Source: UBA668 sp038234785 (GTDB lineage: Bacteria > Actinomycetota > Acidimicrobiia > Acidimicrobiales > Ilumatobacteraceae). Taken from it: DNA of 64,000 nucleotides. Both the position numbers and the translations under genes were made by a program. Below, piece by piece: positions 8,802 to 17,583 of this stretch (positions are counted from its first letter, which is position 1; each line of letters opens with the position of its first letter). The stretch is taken from positions 62,001-126,000 of the forward strand of contig JBBQTC010000001.1 of NCBI GenBank assembly GCA_038234785.1. The letters run 5' to 3'. The notes beneath the pieces are model-generated. The model saw nothing but the letters and a program-made list of their open reading frames with translations, did no database searches and was not told the origin of the DNA.

Positions 8802-9980
8802 ATGTCGCGTCGACGTTACGTCGCACTGCTCCTCGCCGTACTTCCCATGGTCGCCGCCTGCAGCGGTGACGACTCGACGACGATCGGCAGCCCCGACCCG
8901 ACCGTGTCGCCGACGGCCGTGGGCGACTCGGTCCCCGGCGACTCCATTCCGCCGACGCTCGACGTGGCGGCGGACCAGCCGTTCCCGGCAGATCGTTGCG
9001 CCGCCAACAAGGCCGCCGGCACCATCACCTACCTGTCGAGCTTCGATTTCTCCGCGTCCGCCTCGATCGTCGACGTCCTGGTCGCCGCCTCCAAGGGGTA
9101 CTACGAGGACCTGTGCCTCGACGTCGAGCTGAAGCCGAGCTTCTCGGCCGACAACTATCCCCTCATCGCGGCCGACGATGCCCAGTTCAGCTCCGGCGGA
9201 TCCTTCAGCGAGGTCGTCGACTTCGCCGGCGCGAACGATGCCGGGTACATCGCACTTGCAGTCGAGGGGCGCACCGGCATCGATGCGCTCATCACCAAGG
9301 ACGGTGCGGTGCCCACGCTCGCATCGCTCAAGGGGAAGAAGATCGGCGTCAAGGGCAAGATCACCCCCTCGGTGAAGGCGATGCTCGCCAACGCCGGGCT
9401 GGAGGAGGGCACCGACTACGAGACGGTGCTGCTCGACGGGTTCGATCCTGCGGTGCACATCGAGGTTCCCGACATCGTCGGGTTCCCGGGATACAAGAGC
9501 AACGAACCCAAGCAGCTCGAGCGAGACGGCATCCCGTTCAAGCTCTACGACCCGAGCGACTACGGCATTCCCGGAAGTTTCGGCGTGATCTACACGAACA
9601 GCACCTTCCTGGAGGAGTTCCCGACCGCCGCGCAGGACTTCATGCGAGCCACGATGCGCGGCCTGGCAGATGCCATCGACGACCCGGAGGCCGCGGCACA
9701 GATCGCGGTCGACGCCATCAACGGCAACGGCAACGCGCTCTTCCTGTCACCCGAGGGAGAACAGGCACGATGGGCGGTCGAGTCGAAGCTCGTCAGTCTT
9801 TCCGTGACGCCGACGCAACCACTCGGGATGCCGATCGTGTCCGAGCTCCACACCGAGGTCGAGGCCTACGCCGCAGTCGGGCTGTGGGACGGCGTCCCCC
9901 CGGACATCAGCACCATGGTCGACACGTCGGTGCTCGAAGGGATCTACGACGACACCGGCACGGTGATCTGGCCCTCGTAG
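8802..9980 (+). CDS. ABC substrate-binding lipoprotein, NMT1/THI5-like
   Basis: A 392-residue exported lipoprotein. The signal peptide MSRRRYVALLLAVLPMVAAC ends in a lipobox (VAAC), followed by an Asp/Ser/Thr-rich tether. The mature part starts ITYLSSFDFSASASIVDVLVAASKGYY and contains SLKGKKIGVKGKITPSVKAML and a C-terminal FMRATMRGLADAIDDPEAAAQIAV, the pattern of THI5-like pyrimidine/thiamine-precursor binding proteins (ThiY) and of riboflavin-binding RibY. Neither a TPP nor an FMN riboswitch is visible upstream of the operon. An AAAGGA site precedes the ATG. Substrate candidates are a thiamine pyrimidine, a flavin or an aromatic compound (because of the chorismate mutase neighbour). Convergent with ribF, 8 bases apart. 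Confidence 0.85.
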   Translation: MSRRRYVALLLAVLPMVAACSGDDSTTIGSPDPTVSPTAVGDSVPGDSIPPTLDVAADQPFPADRCAANKAAGTITYLSSFDFSASASIVDVLVAASKGYYEDLCLDVELKPSFSADNYPLIAADDAQFSSGGSFSEVVDFAGANDAGYIALAVEGRTGIDALITKDGAVPTLASLKGKKIGVKGKITPSVKAMLANAGLEEGTDYETVLLDGFDPAVHIEVPDIVGFPGYKSNEPKQLERDGIPFKLYDPSDYGIPGSFGVIYTNSTFLEEFPTAAQDFMRATMRGLADAIDDPEAAAQIAVDAINGNGNALFLSPEGEQARWAVESKLVSLSVTPTQPLGMPIVSELHTEVEAYAAVGLWDGVPPDISTMVDTSVLEGIYDDTGTVIWPS

Positions 9981-9988
9981 CGAGTCGC

Positions 9989-10933
9989 TCAGTCCGCGAG
10001 CACGCTACGGGCGTGATCGACGTCGTTCTTGAGCTGACCGATGAGGGCGTCGATGCCGTCGAACTTGCGCTCGCTGCGCAGGAACGCCGCGAACTGCACT
10101 CGGGCTCGCTCGCCGTAGAGGTCGCCGTTGAAGTCGATGAGGTGGGCCTCGAGCAGCGAGTGATCGGCGTGCTCGTAGAACGTCGGTCGGCGCCCGAGGT
10201 TGATCGCGCACGCGTGGCGCGTTCCATCGGGGCGCAGGTACCAACCGGCGTAGACCCCGTCGGAGGGGAGGCAGGTGGCGTTCGGAACTTCGACGTTGGC
10301 TGTGGGAAATCCGAGCAAACGGCCCCGCTGGTCGCCGTGGACGACGACCCCGCAGGCCTCGAAGAGCCGGCCCAGCATCTCCGCGGCGAGGGCGACCTGA
10401 CCGCCGGCCATCGCTCGCCGGATGGCGGTGGAGCTCAACGACTCGTCGGGGCCGTCGGTGCGCGGGACGAGCGCCATCGGGTGGACCTCGAAGTCGGCGA
10501 CGGCACCGAGCTCGCGTAGCGTTGTCACGTTGCCTTCCCGACCCCTGCCGAAGTGGAAGTCCTCGCCGACCACGACGGCAGAGGTGGCGAGCAGGTCGAC
10601 GAGCACCCGGCGGGCGAAGCTCATCGGGTCCTCCTGCGACTGCGCCTCGTCGAAGCGCACCAGCACCGTTGCGTCGACACCCGTGGCCTCCAGCAACTCC
10701 AACTTCTGGTCGAGGTCGGTGAGGAGTCGAGGCGCGCTCTCCGGCCGGACGACGGACGCCGGGTGACGGTCGAACGTGATGACCGCGGAGTGTGCACCCG
10801 TCGCCGCGGCGCGACGCCGCACCTCGGCGATCACCGCCTGGTGCCCGAGATGCACACCGTCGTACGCGCCGATGGTGACCACCGTGCGCTCGCCCGGCCA
10901 AAGCGCCGCGGACAAATCGGTGATGACGTGCAC
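9989..10933 (-). CDS. ribF: Bifunctional riboflavin kinase / FAD synthetase
   Basis: A 314-residue protein that phosphorylates riboflavin to FMN and then adenylylates it to FAD. The N-terminal nucleotidyltransferase domain has the VTIGAYDGVHLGHQAVI motif. The C-terminal riboflavin kinase domain includes GRLLGFPTANVEVPN and the later GDLYGERARVQFAAFLRSERKF. The GTG start at 10933 gives a normal N-terminus. It follows truB in the same direction by 49 bases, the usual order in this operon. Confidence 0.95.
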   Translation of the reverse strand: MHVITDLSAALWPGERTVVTIGAYDGVHLGHQAVIAEVRRRAAATGAHSAVITFDRHPASVVRPESAPRLLTDLDQKLELLEATGVDATVLVRFDEAQSQEDPMSFARRVLVDLLATSAVVVGEDFHFGRGREGNVTTLRELGAVADFEVHPMALVPRTDGPDESLSSTAIRRAMAGGQVALAAEMLGRLFEACGVVVHGDQRGRLLGFPTANVEVPNATCLPSDGVYAGWYLRPDGTRHACAINLGRRPTFYEHADHSLLEAHLIDFNGDLYGERARVQFAAFLRSERKFDGIDALIGQLKNDVDHARSVLAD

Positions 10934-10982
10934 GGGCAGGAACGCTAGCGCCGGGCCGTCATCGGGACACCACCGCCGGACC

Positions 10983-11861
10983 TCAGGCCAGCACGACCGA
11001 TGGCTTCGCGAACTGATCGTCGCGACTCTCGTACATGGCGAGCAGCGTCCCGTCGGGGCCGAGGACGGCCCACGGCCCTTCGCCGGGGAATCCGTTCAGC
11101 GCTCGATCGAGCTGGCGCCCGTTGCCCACCAGCGCTGCCACTTCGGCAGTGACCGACACGTGCGGGTAGTCGCGGACCGCATCGGGGAGCGACATCAACT
11201 CGACGTCGTCGGGTGCGACGGCGCGATCGGCCGTGAAGCTGCCGACGGCGGTTCGGCGCAGTCCACGTAGATGAGCCCCGCCTCCGCACCAACGCCCGAG
11301 GTCGTCGGCGAGCGTCCGGATGTAGGTGCCCTTGGAGCACTGCACCTCGATGTCGTACACCATCGGATCGGAGGTCGCCTCGATCTCGAATCGATGGACG
11401 GTGACCGGACGGGGCTCACGCTCGACCTCCACCCCTTCGCGTGCCAACTCGTGCAGGCGACGCCCATCGACGCGCACTGCGCTCACCATCGGAGGGATCT
11501 GCAGGATGGGCCCGACGAGGTGGTCGGCGACGGCGGCGCGGACCACGACCGGGTCGAGTCCGGTCATGTCGAAGGTGCCCGTGATCACTCCGGTCGAGTC
11601 GAGTGAGTCCGTGGTGGTGCCGAACACCACCTGCCCGGTGTAGGTCTTGCCGAGGTCGGTGAGGAACCGCAGCAGACGGGTCGCGCGACCGACACCGACC
11701 AGCAGGACACCCGTGGCATCGGGATCGAGTGTGCCCGCGTGCCCGACCTGGCGCTCACCGAACCGGCGACGCAGCATGCCCACCACGTCGTGGCTGGTGA
11801 CGCCGGCGGGCTTGTCGACCACGGCCAGGCCGTGGGTGTTGGCCGGCTTACGCCGGGCCAT
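10983..11861 (-). CDS. truB: tRNA pseudouridine(55) synthase TruB
   Basis: The enzyme makes pseudouridine 55 in the T-loop of tRNAs. The catalytic motif is HAGTLDPDATGVLLVGVGRATRL, with the nucleophilic Asp in GTLDPDA; the N-terminal GLAVVDKPAGVTSHDVV is standard, and a C-terminal PUA-like segment ends the protein. I choose the ATG at 11861 (292 residues), overlapping the rbfA stop by 14 bases; ATGs at 11876 and 11897 are in frame but add only unconserved residues. No strong ribosome binding site is visible for any of them, consistent with coupling to rbfA. Confidence 0.93.
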   Translation of the reverse strand: MARRKPANTHGLAVVDKPAGVTSHDVVGMLRRRFGERQVGHAGTLDPDATGVLLVGVGRATRLLRFLTDLGKTYTGQVVFGTTTDSLDSTGVITGTFDMTGLDPVVVRAAVADHLVGPILQIPPMVSAVRVDGRRLHELAREGVEVEREPRPVTVHRFEIEATSDPMVYDIEVQCSKGTYIRTLADDLGRWCGGGAHLRGLRRTAVGSFTADRAVAPDDVELMSLPDAVRDYPHVSVTAEVAALVGNGRQLDRALNGFPGEGPWAVLGPDGTLLAMYESRDDQFAKPSVVLA

Positions 11862-12300
11862 GTTCGTCCGGGCCATCTTCGTCCGGGCCGGCGACATCCG
11901 CCTCGGGTGACGGCGGGCGCTCGGGAAGCGTGTCCTTGTCGTGCAGGATCCGCTCGATCCGCTCGGCCGCACGTATCGCGTCGTCGGGCTTGAAGGTGAG
12001 GATGGGAGTCTTCTTGGCACGCACCTGGCGTCCGACCGAACCCTGGATCCGCACCCGGTGCGCGGCGAGCGCCTCCACGATCTCCTCGTCGCCGTCCTCA
12101 CCGGCGAGCGAGTCGTAGAACACGGTGGCCCGGTTCATCTCCGAGTCCACGTCGATCGCCGTGATGGTGACCAGTGACAGGCGCTCGTCGTCGATGCGAA
12201 TGAGTTCCTCGGCGATCACCTCGCGCAGCGACTCGTTGAGTCGCGCGGTGCGGGGATAGCGGTGGGTGGAGGGTGCGGCGGTACGCCGGGGCTTGGTCAT
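11848..12300 (-). CDS. rbfA: 30S ribosome-binding factor RbfA
   Basis: A 150-residue cold-shock and 16S-maturation factor with a KH-type fold. Recognisable parts are RYPRTARLNESLREVIAEELIRIDDERLSLVTITAI, the DSEMNRATVFYDSL strand and GRQVRAKKTPILTFKPDDAIRAAERIERIL. The C-terminus has an acidic tail (EADVAGPDEDGPDEHGPA). The start ATG at 12300 is preceded by an AAAGGA-like site. It lies between the FrnE-like gene and truB. Confidence 0.94.
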   Translation of the reverse strand: MTKPRRTAAPSTHRYPRTARLNESLREVIAEELIRIDDERLSLVTITAIDVDSEMNRATVFYDSLAGEDGDEEIVEALAAHRVRIQGSVGRQVRAKKTPILTFKPDDAIRAAERIERILHDKDTLPERPPSPEADVAGPDEDGPDEHGPA

Positions 12301-12332
12301 GTCGACCACGTCCTTTCTTCGGAGGGCACCGG

Positions 12333-12971
12333 TCAGTCGAAGCTGAGCGTGGCACGGTTCGAGCGCTTGAGCTCGGCGACACCGGTGGTGGTGGCGATGA
12401 GCTCGATGGCATCCCACAGGCGTACTGCTTCGTCGCCTCGGGGAATGGTGGAGATGACCGGGCCGAAGAAGCTGCTCTCGTCGGGATGCCCGGGCTTGAA
12501 GGTGATGATCGGCGTCCCGACGTCTCGCCCGGTGCGGCTGAACGCCAGTTCCGTGTCGGCCCGAACGTGATCGTCGTGCGTGTCGCGCAACGCCTCGGCG
12601 GCGAGCTCCGACGGCAAGTCGGCGGCGGCGAGCATCAGGGTCATGAAGGCGACCGGGTCGGCATTGATCTCCGGGCGGCGCTGCTCGTTGTGGAACGCGG
12701 TGCCCAACGCAGCGTAGAGCCGGCCGACGGCCTCGTTGCCATGCTGCAATCGGACCTCGTCGCACACCCGATGGGCGAAGAGGCCCGCCATGTGCGCCGC
12801 CCGATAGTTCGGCGTGTACCACTCCGCGGTCACGTCCTCGTTGATCATCTTGAGCGAGATGAAACGCCACGCGACGTCGTAGTTCCGCTGCTGCTGCACC
12901 TCGACGACCCAGCGCGACGTGACCCATGCCCAGGGACAGACGGGGTCGAAGAAGAACTCGAGATCGGCCAT
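12333..12971 (-). CDS. DsbA/FrnE-family thioredoxin-fold protein (Rv2466c-like)
   Basis: A 212-residue cytoplasmic thioredoxin-fold protein similar to the mycothiol-dependent reductase Rv2466c of mycobacteria. The active-site stretch is FFDPVCPWAWVTSRW: the first cysteine (residue 12) is kept and the second position of the CPWC-type motif is alanine, giving a single-cysteine site. The helical insert YTPNYRAAHMAGLFAHRVC and the C-terminal DVGTPIITFKPG strand (cis-Pro loop) fit the family. It is inserted between infB and rbfA, a place other phyla leave empty. A mycothiol-linked role in mixed-disulfide or nitro reduction is inferred, not shown. Confidence 0.8.
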   Translation of the reverse strand: MADLEFFFDPVCPWAWVTSRWVVEVQQQRNYDVAWRFISLKMINEDVTAEWYTPNYRAAHMAGLFAHRVCDEVRLQHGNEAVGRLYAALGTAFHNEQRRPEINADPVAFMTLMLAAADLPSELAAEALRDTHDDHVRADTELAFSRTGRDVGTPIITFKPGHPDESSFFGPVISTIPRGDEAVRLWDAIELIATTTGVAELKRSNRATLSFD

Positions 12972-13006
12972 GCCCCGACCCTACCGGCGGTCGGGGCGCG
13001 CCGTGA

Positions 13007-16000
13007 TCAGACGCGAGCGATCTCGCGTTCCTCGAAGGTTTCGATGAGATCGCCCGGCTTGAGGTCCTGGAAGTCGCTGAGGCCGATGCCGCATTCGAAG
13101 CCCTCGCGGACCTCGCGTGCATCTTCCTTGAACCGCTTGAGCGACTGGATGGAGCCCTTCCAGATGATCGTGCCATCGCGAAGGAAGCGGACCTTGGACC
13201 CGCGGGCGATGGTGCCACTGCGCACGTAGCAACCGGCGATGGCGCCGATGCGCGGCACCCGGAAGATCTCGCGCACTTCGGCTTCGCCGGTGATGACCTC
13301 TTCGAACTCGGGGGCGAGCATGCCGACCATGGCACGCTCGATGTCCTCGAGCAGCTTGTAGATGATCTCGTAGGTGCGGATCTCGACGCCCTCGGTCTCG
13401 GCGAGCTCGCGGGCCTTGCGGTCCGGTCGCACGTTGAACCCGATGAGGGTGGCGTTGGAGATGGCAGCGATGTTGATGTCGTTCTCCGAGATCGCACCGA
13501 CGGCCCGGTGAACGAATGCCAACTTGACCTCGTCGCGTTCCAGCCGCCGCAGCGATTCCGTGACAGCTTCCAACGAACCCTGCACGTCGGCCTTGATGAC
13601 GAGGTTCAGTGTGGCGACCTCGCCGGACTGGATCTGGCTGAAGATGTCCTCGAGCTTCACGCCGCGCTGCACCCGGGCGTCGCCGCGCTGGTTCTTCAGC
13701 TTCTGGCGCTGCTCGCGAGCCTCAGCGACCGTGCGGGCGGTCTTCTCGGTCTCGGACGAACGGAACTCGTCGCCGGCGTTGGGCACGCTCTGCAACCCGA
13801 GGACCTGCACCGGCGTGCTCGGACCGGCGGACTTGATCTGCTCGCCCTTGTCGTCGATGAGCGCTCGGACGCGGCCCCAGGCCGCACCGGCGACGATCGG
13901 ATCGCCGACCTTGAGCTCGCCCTTGTCGACGAGGATCGTTGCGACCGGCCCACGACCGACGTCGAGGTTCGCCTCGAGGACGACACCCTTGGCCCTGCCA
14001 TTCGGGTTGGCGGTGAGCTCTTCGAGCTCGGCGACGACGAGCAACTGCTCGAGCATCTCCTCCACACCGATGTTCTCGGATGCGGCCATCTCGACGACGA
14101 TGGTGTCGCCGCCCCACGACTCGGGCACGAGCTCCTGCTCGGCGAGCTGCGCGTACACCCGTTGCGGGTCGGCGTTCTCCTTGTCGATCTTGTTGAGCGC
14201 CACCACGATCGGCACCTCTGCGGCCTTGGCGTGGTTGATGGCCTCGATCGTCTGGGGCATCACGCCGTCGTCGGCGGCGACCATGAGCACCACGATGTCG
14301 GTGACCTGGGCACCACGAGCGCGCATCTTGGTGAACGCCGCGTGACCGGGCGTGTCGAGGAACGTGATCTTGCGACCGTCCTTCTCCACCTGATAGGCGC
14401 CGATGTGCTGGGTGATGCCGCCTGCCTCGCCGGAGACGACGTTGGCATGGCGGATCTTGTCGAGCAGCGTGGTCTTGCCGTGGTCGACGTGGCCCATCAC
14501 GGTGATGACCGGCGGACGCCATTCCTGCAGCGTCTCGTCGTCGTCGTCACTGTCGTCGAACAGCGCCTGGAGTTCCATCTCCTCCTGCTGGCCGGCTTCC
14601 ACCAGCAACAGGTCGGCGCCGACCTCGAGGGCGAACAGTTCCATCTGGTCGTCGGTGAGGGTCATCGTGGCCGTGACCATCTCGCCGTTCTGGAGCAGGA
14701 AGCGGATGACGTCGGCCGCCGTGCGGTTCAGTTTGGGCGCGAACTCCTGGGCCGACACACCACGTTCCACGATGATGGTGCCCTCGGGCACCGGCGCATG
14801 GTTGGGCGTGTAGCTGGAGTTGTAGTTCGGCTGCAACTCGTCGAAGTCGCGACGCCGACGAGCACGGCTCTTCTTGCGCGGAGCGCGGCGCTGGCCGTTC
14901 GGGCGCGGGCCACCTCCGCCGCCACCGGGGCGCGGACCACTTCCGGGGCCGCCACCGCCGGGGCCACCAGGACCCCCACCAGGGCGAGGACCGCCGAAGC
15001 CGCCGCCAGGGCGAGGGCCACCGAAGCCGGGGCGAGCACCGGGAGCGCCGGGACGAGCACCAGGTCCACCCGGCCCGCCGGGGCGAGCGGTGTAGCCACC
15101 GGGGCGCGCGCCGGGCGCGCCGGGACGGGCGCCACCAGGGGCGCGGAGTCCGCCGGGCGGCGGCGGGATCGGCTTGCCGGACGCCGACATCGGGCGACCT
15201 GCAGGCGGGGGCGGGATCGGCTTGCCGGATGCCGAGGCCGGCCGCGCGGGCGGAGGACCTGCGGGGCGCGCCGGGGGCGGGCCGGCGGGTCGAGCGGGTG
15301 CTTGCGCAGCAGGAGCGGCCGGGGGGCGTGCCGGCGGCATGCCGGCCGGAGGCGAACCCGCCGGACGCGACGATGTGACGCGGGGTGCGTCGCCGGGCAT
15401 CGGTCGGCTGCTGGTGATGCGCGCCTGCGGTGCCGGTTCGGCGGGAGCGTCGACCTCGGCCGCAGGAGCAACCGGAGCGACGTCAGCGATGGGCGCCGGA
15501 GCCTCGGCCACGGGGGCAGGTGCGGGAGCAGGCGCGGGGGCAGGTGCGGGGGCAGGTGCGCGAGTCGGGGCAGGTGCGACGACGACGGCGGGCATCTCGA
15601 CCGGCGCCGGCGCGGGAGCCGCTGCCTCGACCTCGGCCTTGGCGGCGGGCGCCTCGACCTCAGCCGCGGCGGCCGGTGTCTCGACCTCGGGCGCGCCAGA
15701 GGACGAATCGGGGGTCGGCGTGTCGTCGGCGGTCGCGGCTGAGGCCTTCGTGGCCGCGGCCTTCTTCGCCGGGGCCTTCTTGGCGGCCGACTTCTTCGCC
15801 GGCTTGACGTCTTCGGGCTGCTCGGGACGGGTCAGCCCGTCTCGCTCGGCGCGACGACGGAGACGATCGGCCTGCGCTTCGATGAGCGTGCTGGAGTGAC
15901 TCTTCACCCCGACACCCATCACATCGCAGAGGCTCATCATCTCTGCATTCGTCATCCCGAGCTCTTTGGCGAGCTCGTGCACCCGTAAGTTCTTTGCCAA
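13007..16000 (-). CDS. infB: Translation initiation factor IF-2
   Basis: A 997-residue GTPase that delivers initiator tRNA to the 30S subunit. The N-terminal IF2_N helices (RVHELAKELGMTNAEMM) are followed by a long Ala/Lys/Pro and Gly/Pro/Arg-rich linker, a second IF2_N, the G domain (G1 GHVDHGKTTL, G3 DTPGHAAF, G4 NKID), then EF-Tu-like domain 2 and the C-terminal fMet-tRNA-binding domain. The start is a TTG at 16000: it gives the family N-terminus (M)AKNLRVHELAKELG and has AAAGG upstream. It lies 7 bases after ylxR/rnpM. Confidence 0.96.
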   Translation of the reverse strand: MAKNLRVHELAKELGMTNAEMMSLCDVMGVGVKSHSSTLIEAQADRLRRRAERDGLTRPEQPEDVKPAKKSAAKKAPAKKAAATKASAATADDTPTPDSSSGAPEVETPAAAAEVEAPAAKAEVEAAAPAPAPVEMPAVVVAPAPTRAPAPAPAPAPAPAPAPVAEAPAPIADVAPVAPAAEVDAPAEPAPQARITSSRPMPGDAPRVTSSRPAGSPPAGMPPARPPAAPAAQAPARPAGPPPARPAGPPPARPASASGKPIPPPPAGRPMSASGKPIPPPPGGLRAPGGARPGAPGARPGGYTARPGGPGGPGARPGAPGARPGFGGPRPGGGFGGPRPGGGPGGPGGGGPGSGPRPGGGGGGPRPNGQRRAPRKKSRARRRRDFDELQPNYNSSYTPNHAPVPEGTIIVERGVSAQEFAPKLNRTAADVIRFLLQNGEMVTATMTLTDDQMELFALEVGADLLLVEAGQQEEMELQALFDDSDDDDETLQEWRPPVITVMGHVDHGKTTLLDKIRHANVVSGEAGGITQHIGAYQVEKDGRKITFLDTPGHAAFTKMRARGAQVTDIVVLMVAADDGVMPQTIEAINHAKAAEVPIVVALNKIDKENADPQRVYAQLAEQELVPESWGGDTIVVEMAASENIGVEEMLEQLLVVAELEELTANPNGRAKGVVLEANLDVGRGPVATILVDKGELKVGDPIVAGAAWGRVRALIDDKGEQIKSAGPSTPVQVLGLQSVPNAGDEFRSSETEKTARTVAEAREQRQKLKNQRGDARVQRGVKLEDIFSQIQSGEVATLNLVIKADVQGSLEAVTESLRRLERDEVKLAFVHRAVGAISENDINIAAISNATLIGFNVRPDRKARELAETEGVEIRTYEIIYKLLEDIERAMVGMLAPEFEEVITGEAEVREIFRVPRIGAIAGCYVRSGTIARGSKVRFLRDGTIIWKGSIQSLKRFKEDAREVREGFECGIGLSDFQDLKPGDLIETFEEREIARV
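14880..15290. repeat. Low-complexity Gly/Pro/Arg-coding stretch in infB
   Basis: An imperfect GC-rich repeat region reads on the minus strand as repeated RPGGPGGPGARPGAPGARPG-like and PPPARPAGPP-like blocks of the IF-2 linker. It is coding and disordered, likely to vary in length, and prone to misassembly. Confidence 0.65.
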
Positions 16001-16007
16001 ACCGTTG

Positions 16008-16325
16008 TCAGCCTTTCGTAGGCACCGACTCGTCGGGGCAGGCCCCGGCGTTCGGTAATTCTTCCATGTTGGTGATAACGCCTTCGAATGCGTTCTGCAA
16101 CGCACCCAACGCAGCGACGGGAACCGCCCGCCGCCATGCACGCTCGAACGCCTTGCGGCGAATCGCGGTGTGCAAGCAGGTCGTGGAGCACAACCAGGCA
16201 CCTCGGCCCGGGGCGACTCGGCTGACGGCGGGACCGTCGGGACCGAGTACGCACCGCACCATTTCGTGTTGTGGCCGCCGTTGGCGGCAACCCACACAGG
16301 TGCGCAGTGGTACTGCGATGACCAT
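16008..16325 (-). CDS. YlxR/RnpM family RNA-binding protein (DUF448)
   Basis: A 105-residue YlxR protein: VPLRTCVGCRQRRPQHEMVRCVLG followed by GRGAWLCSTTCLHTAIRRKAFERA are the family signatures. In Bacillus the homologue (RnpM) binds and modulates RNase P; whether this holds in actinobacteria is not known from the sequence. I choose the ATG at 16325 because GAGG lies 8 bases upstream and overlaps the nusA stop; a GTG at 16352 would add nine residues and overlap nusA. The gene keeps its standard place between nusA and infB. Confidence 0.9.
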   Translation of the reverse strand: MVIAVPLRTCVGCRQRRPQHEMVRCVLGPDGPAVSRVAPGRGAWLCSTTCLHTAIRRKAFERAWRRAVPVAALGALQNAFEGVITNMEELPNAGACPDESVPTKG

Positions 16326-16335
16326 CACGTCGACC

Positions 16336-17583
16336 TCAGGCGTTGTCACCACCTTCTTCCACTGTTTCGACGACTTCCACTGTTTCGACGACTTCCACTG
16401 TTTCGACTGCTTCCGCCGTGTCGACTGCTTCCGATGTTTCGACTGCTTCCGCGGCGCCGGCTTCGGCAGCGCCGGCTTCGGCAGCCTGTTCGTTCCACTG
16501 ATCCTGGGTCAGCACGGTGCCATCGGCGGCGTGCCACTCCATTGCGCCGGTCTCGACGTTCTGGACCCACTCGCCCTCTTCGTAGTCGCCCTCGTCGTCG
16601 AGACCGTCGACGGGCTGGGTCTCGCCACGGATGTCGATGCGCACGCCGGTGAGGCGGGCGGCGAGGCGGGCGTTCTGGCCCTCCTTGCCGATGGCAAGGC
16701 TGAGCTGGTGGTCGGGCACGATGACGTCGGCCTGGGTGCCGTCCTCGCTGAGGATGACATCCTTCACCTTGGCCGGCGACAGGGCCTTGGCCACGAAGTC
16801 GGCGATGTCCTCGCTGAAGGGGACGATGTCGATCTTCTCGCCACGCAGTTCGTTGACGACCATGCGGACCCGTCCGCCGCGAGCACCGACGCAGGCGCCG
16901 ACCGGGTCGACGTTGTGATCGTTGCTCCACACGGCGATCTTGGTGCGGTGACCTGGCTCGCGGGCGCAGGCCTTGATCTCGACGATGCCGTCGGCGATCT
17001 CGGGCACCTCGAGCTCGAACAGGCGCTTGATGAGGCCCGGGTGAGTACGACTGACGACGATCTGGGGGCCTTTGGCGGTCTTGCGGACCTCGACGATGTA
17101 CGCCTTGACCCGATCGCCGGGGACCGGGCGCTCGAACGGCACCTGCTCGGCCTTGGGCAGCAGGCTCTCCACTCGACCGAGGTCGAGCAGCGTGTAGCGG
17201 TCGTCGGCCTGCTGGATGATGCCGGTGACGATGTCGCCCTCGCGGTTCGCGTACTCCTCGAACTTGCGGTCGCGCTCGGCTTCGCGGATCTTCTGGCTCA
17301 TCACCTGCCGGAAGGTCTGGGCGGCGATGCGGCCCATCTCCTCCTTGCGGGGGGTGTCGTCACGCTCGTTGATCCAGTTGCCGTCCTCGTCGACGTCGAA
17401 CGCGGTGAAGCTGAACTCCATCGAGTTGGGGTCGACGGACACCACCACTTCGTCGGCCGCACCGGGGCGGCGCTTGTACGCCAGGGCGAGCGCATCGGCC
17501 AGGACCTGGAGCAGGGCATCGACGGAAATGTTCTTCTCGTTGGCCAGCATCTTGACGGCTTCGGACATGTCGAGATTGCTCAT
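16336..17583 (-). CDS. nusA: Transcription termination/antitermination factor NusA
   Basis: A 415-residue RNA polymerase-binding factor for pausing, termination and antitermination. It has the N-terminal polymerase-binding domain, an S1 domain (EGDIVTGIIQQADDRYTLLDLG), and two KH domains (DPVGACVGARGGRVRMVVNELRGEKIDIV and LSLAIGKEGQNARLAARLTG). The C-terminus is an acidic low-complexity tail of Glu/Val/Thr repeats. The ATG at 17583 shares its A with the rimP stop (TGATG), so the two genes are translationally coupled. Confidence 0.96.
   Translation of the reverse strand: MSNLDMSEAVKMLANEKNISVDALLQVLADALALAYKRRPGAADEVVVSVDPNSMEFSFTAFDVDEDGNWINERDDTPRKEEMGRIAAQTFRQVMSQKIREAERDRKFEEYANREGDIVTGIIQQADDRYTLLDLGRVESLLPKAEQVPFERPVPGDRVKAYIVEVRKTAKGPQIVVSRTHPGLIKRLFELEVPEIADGIVEIKACAREPGHRTKIAVWSNDHNVDPVGACVGARGGRVRMVVNELRGEKIDIVPFSEDIADFVAKALSPAKVKDVILSEDGTQADVIVPDHQLSLAIGKEGQNARLAARLTGVRIDIRGETQPVDGLDDEGDYEEGEWVQNVETGAMEWHAADGTVLTQDQWNEQAAEAGAAEAGAAEAVETSEAVDTAEAVETVEVVETVEVVETVEEGGDNA
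16357..16446. repeat. Five tandem 18-bp units in the nusA tail
   Basis: Units start with TTCC at 16357, 16375, 16393, 16411 and 16429. The first two are identical and the later ones differ by a few bases. They encode six-residue repeats (VETVEV/VDTAEA-type) on the minus strand. A second, 15-bp repeat (GCGCCGGCTTCGGCA-like) follows to about 16483 and encodes AEAGA. Confidence 0.8.

Noticed and set aside
13508..15899. Long plus-strand open frames opposite infB
   Set aside because: They are shadows of infB; their composition follows from the reversed codon bias of IF-2 and its repetitive linker.
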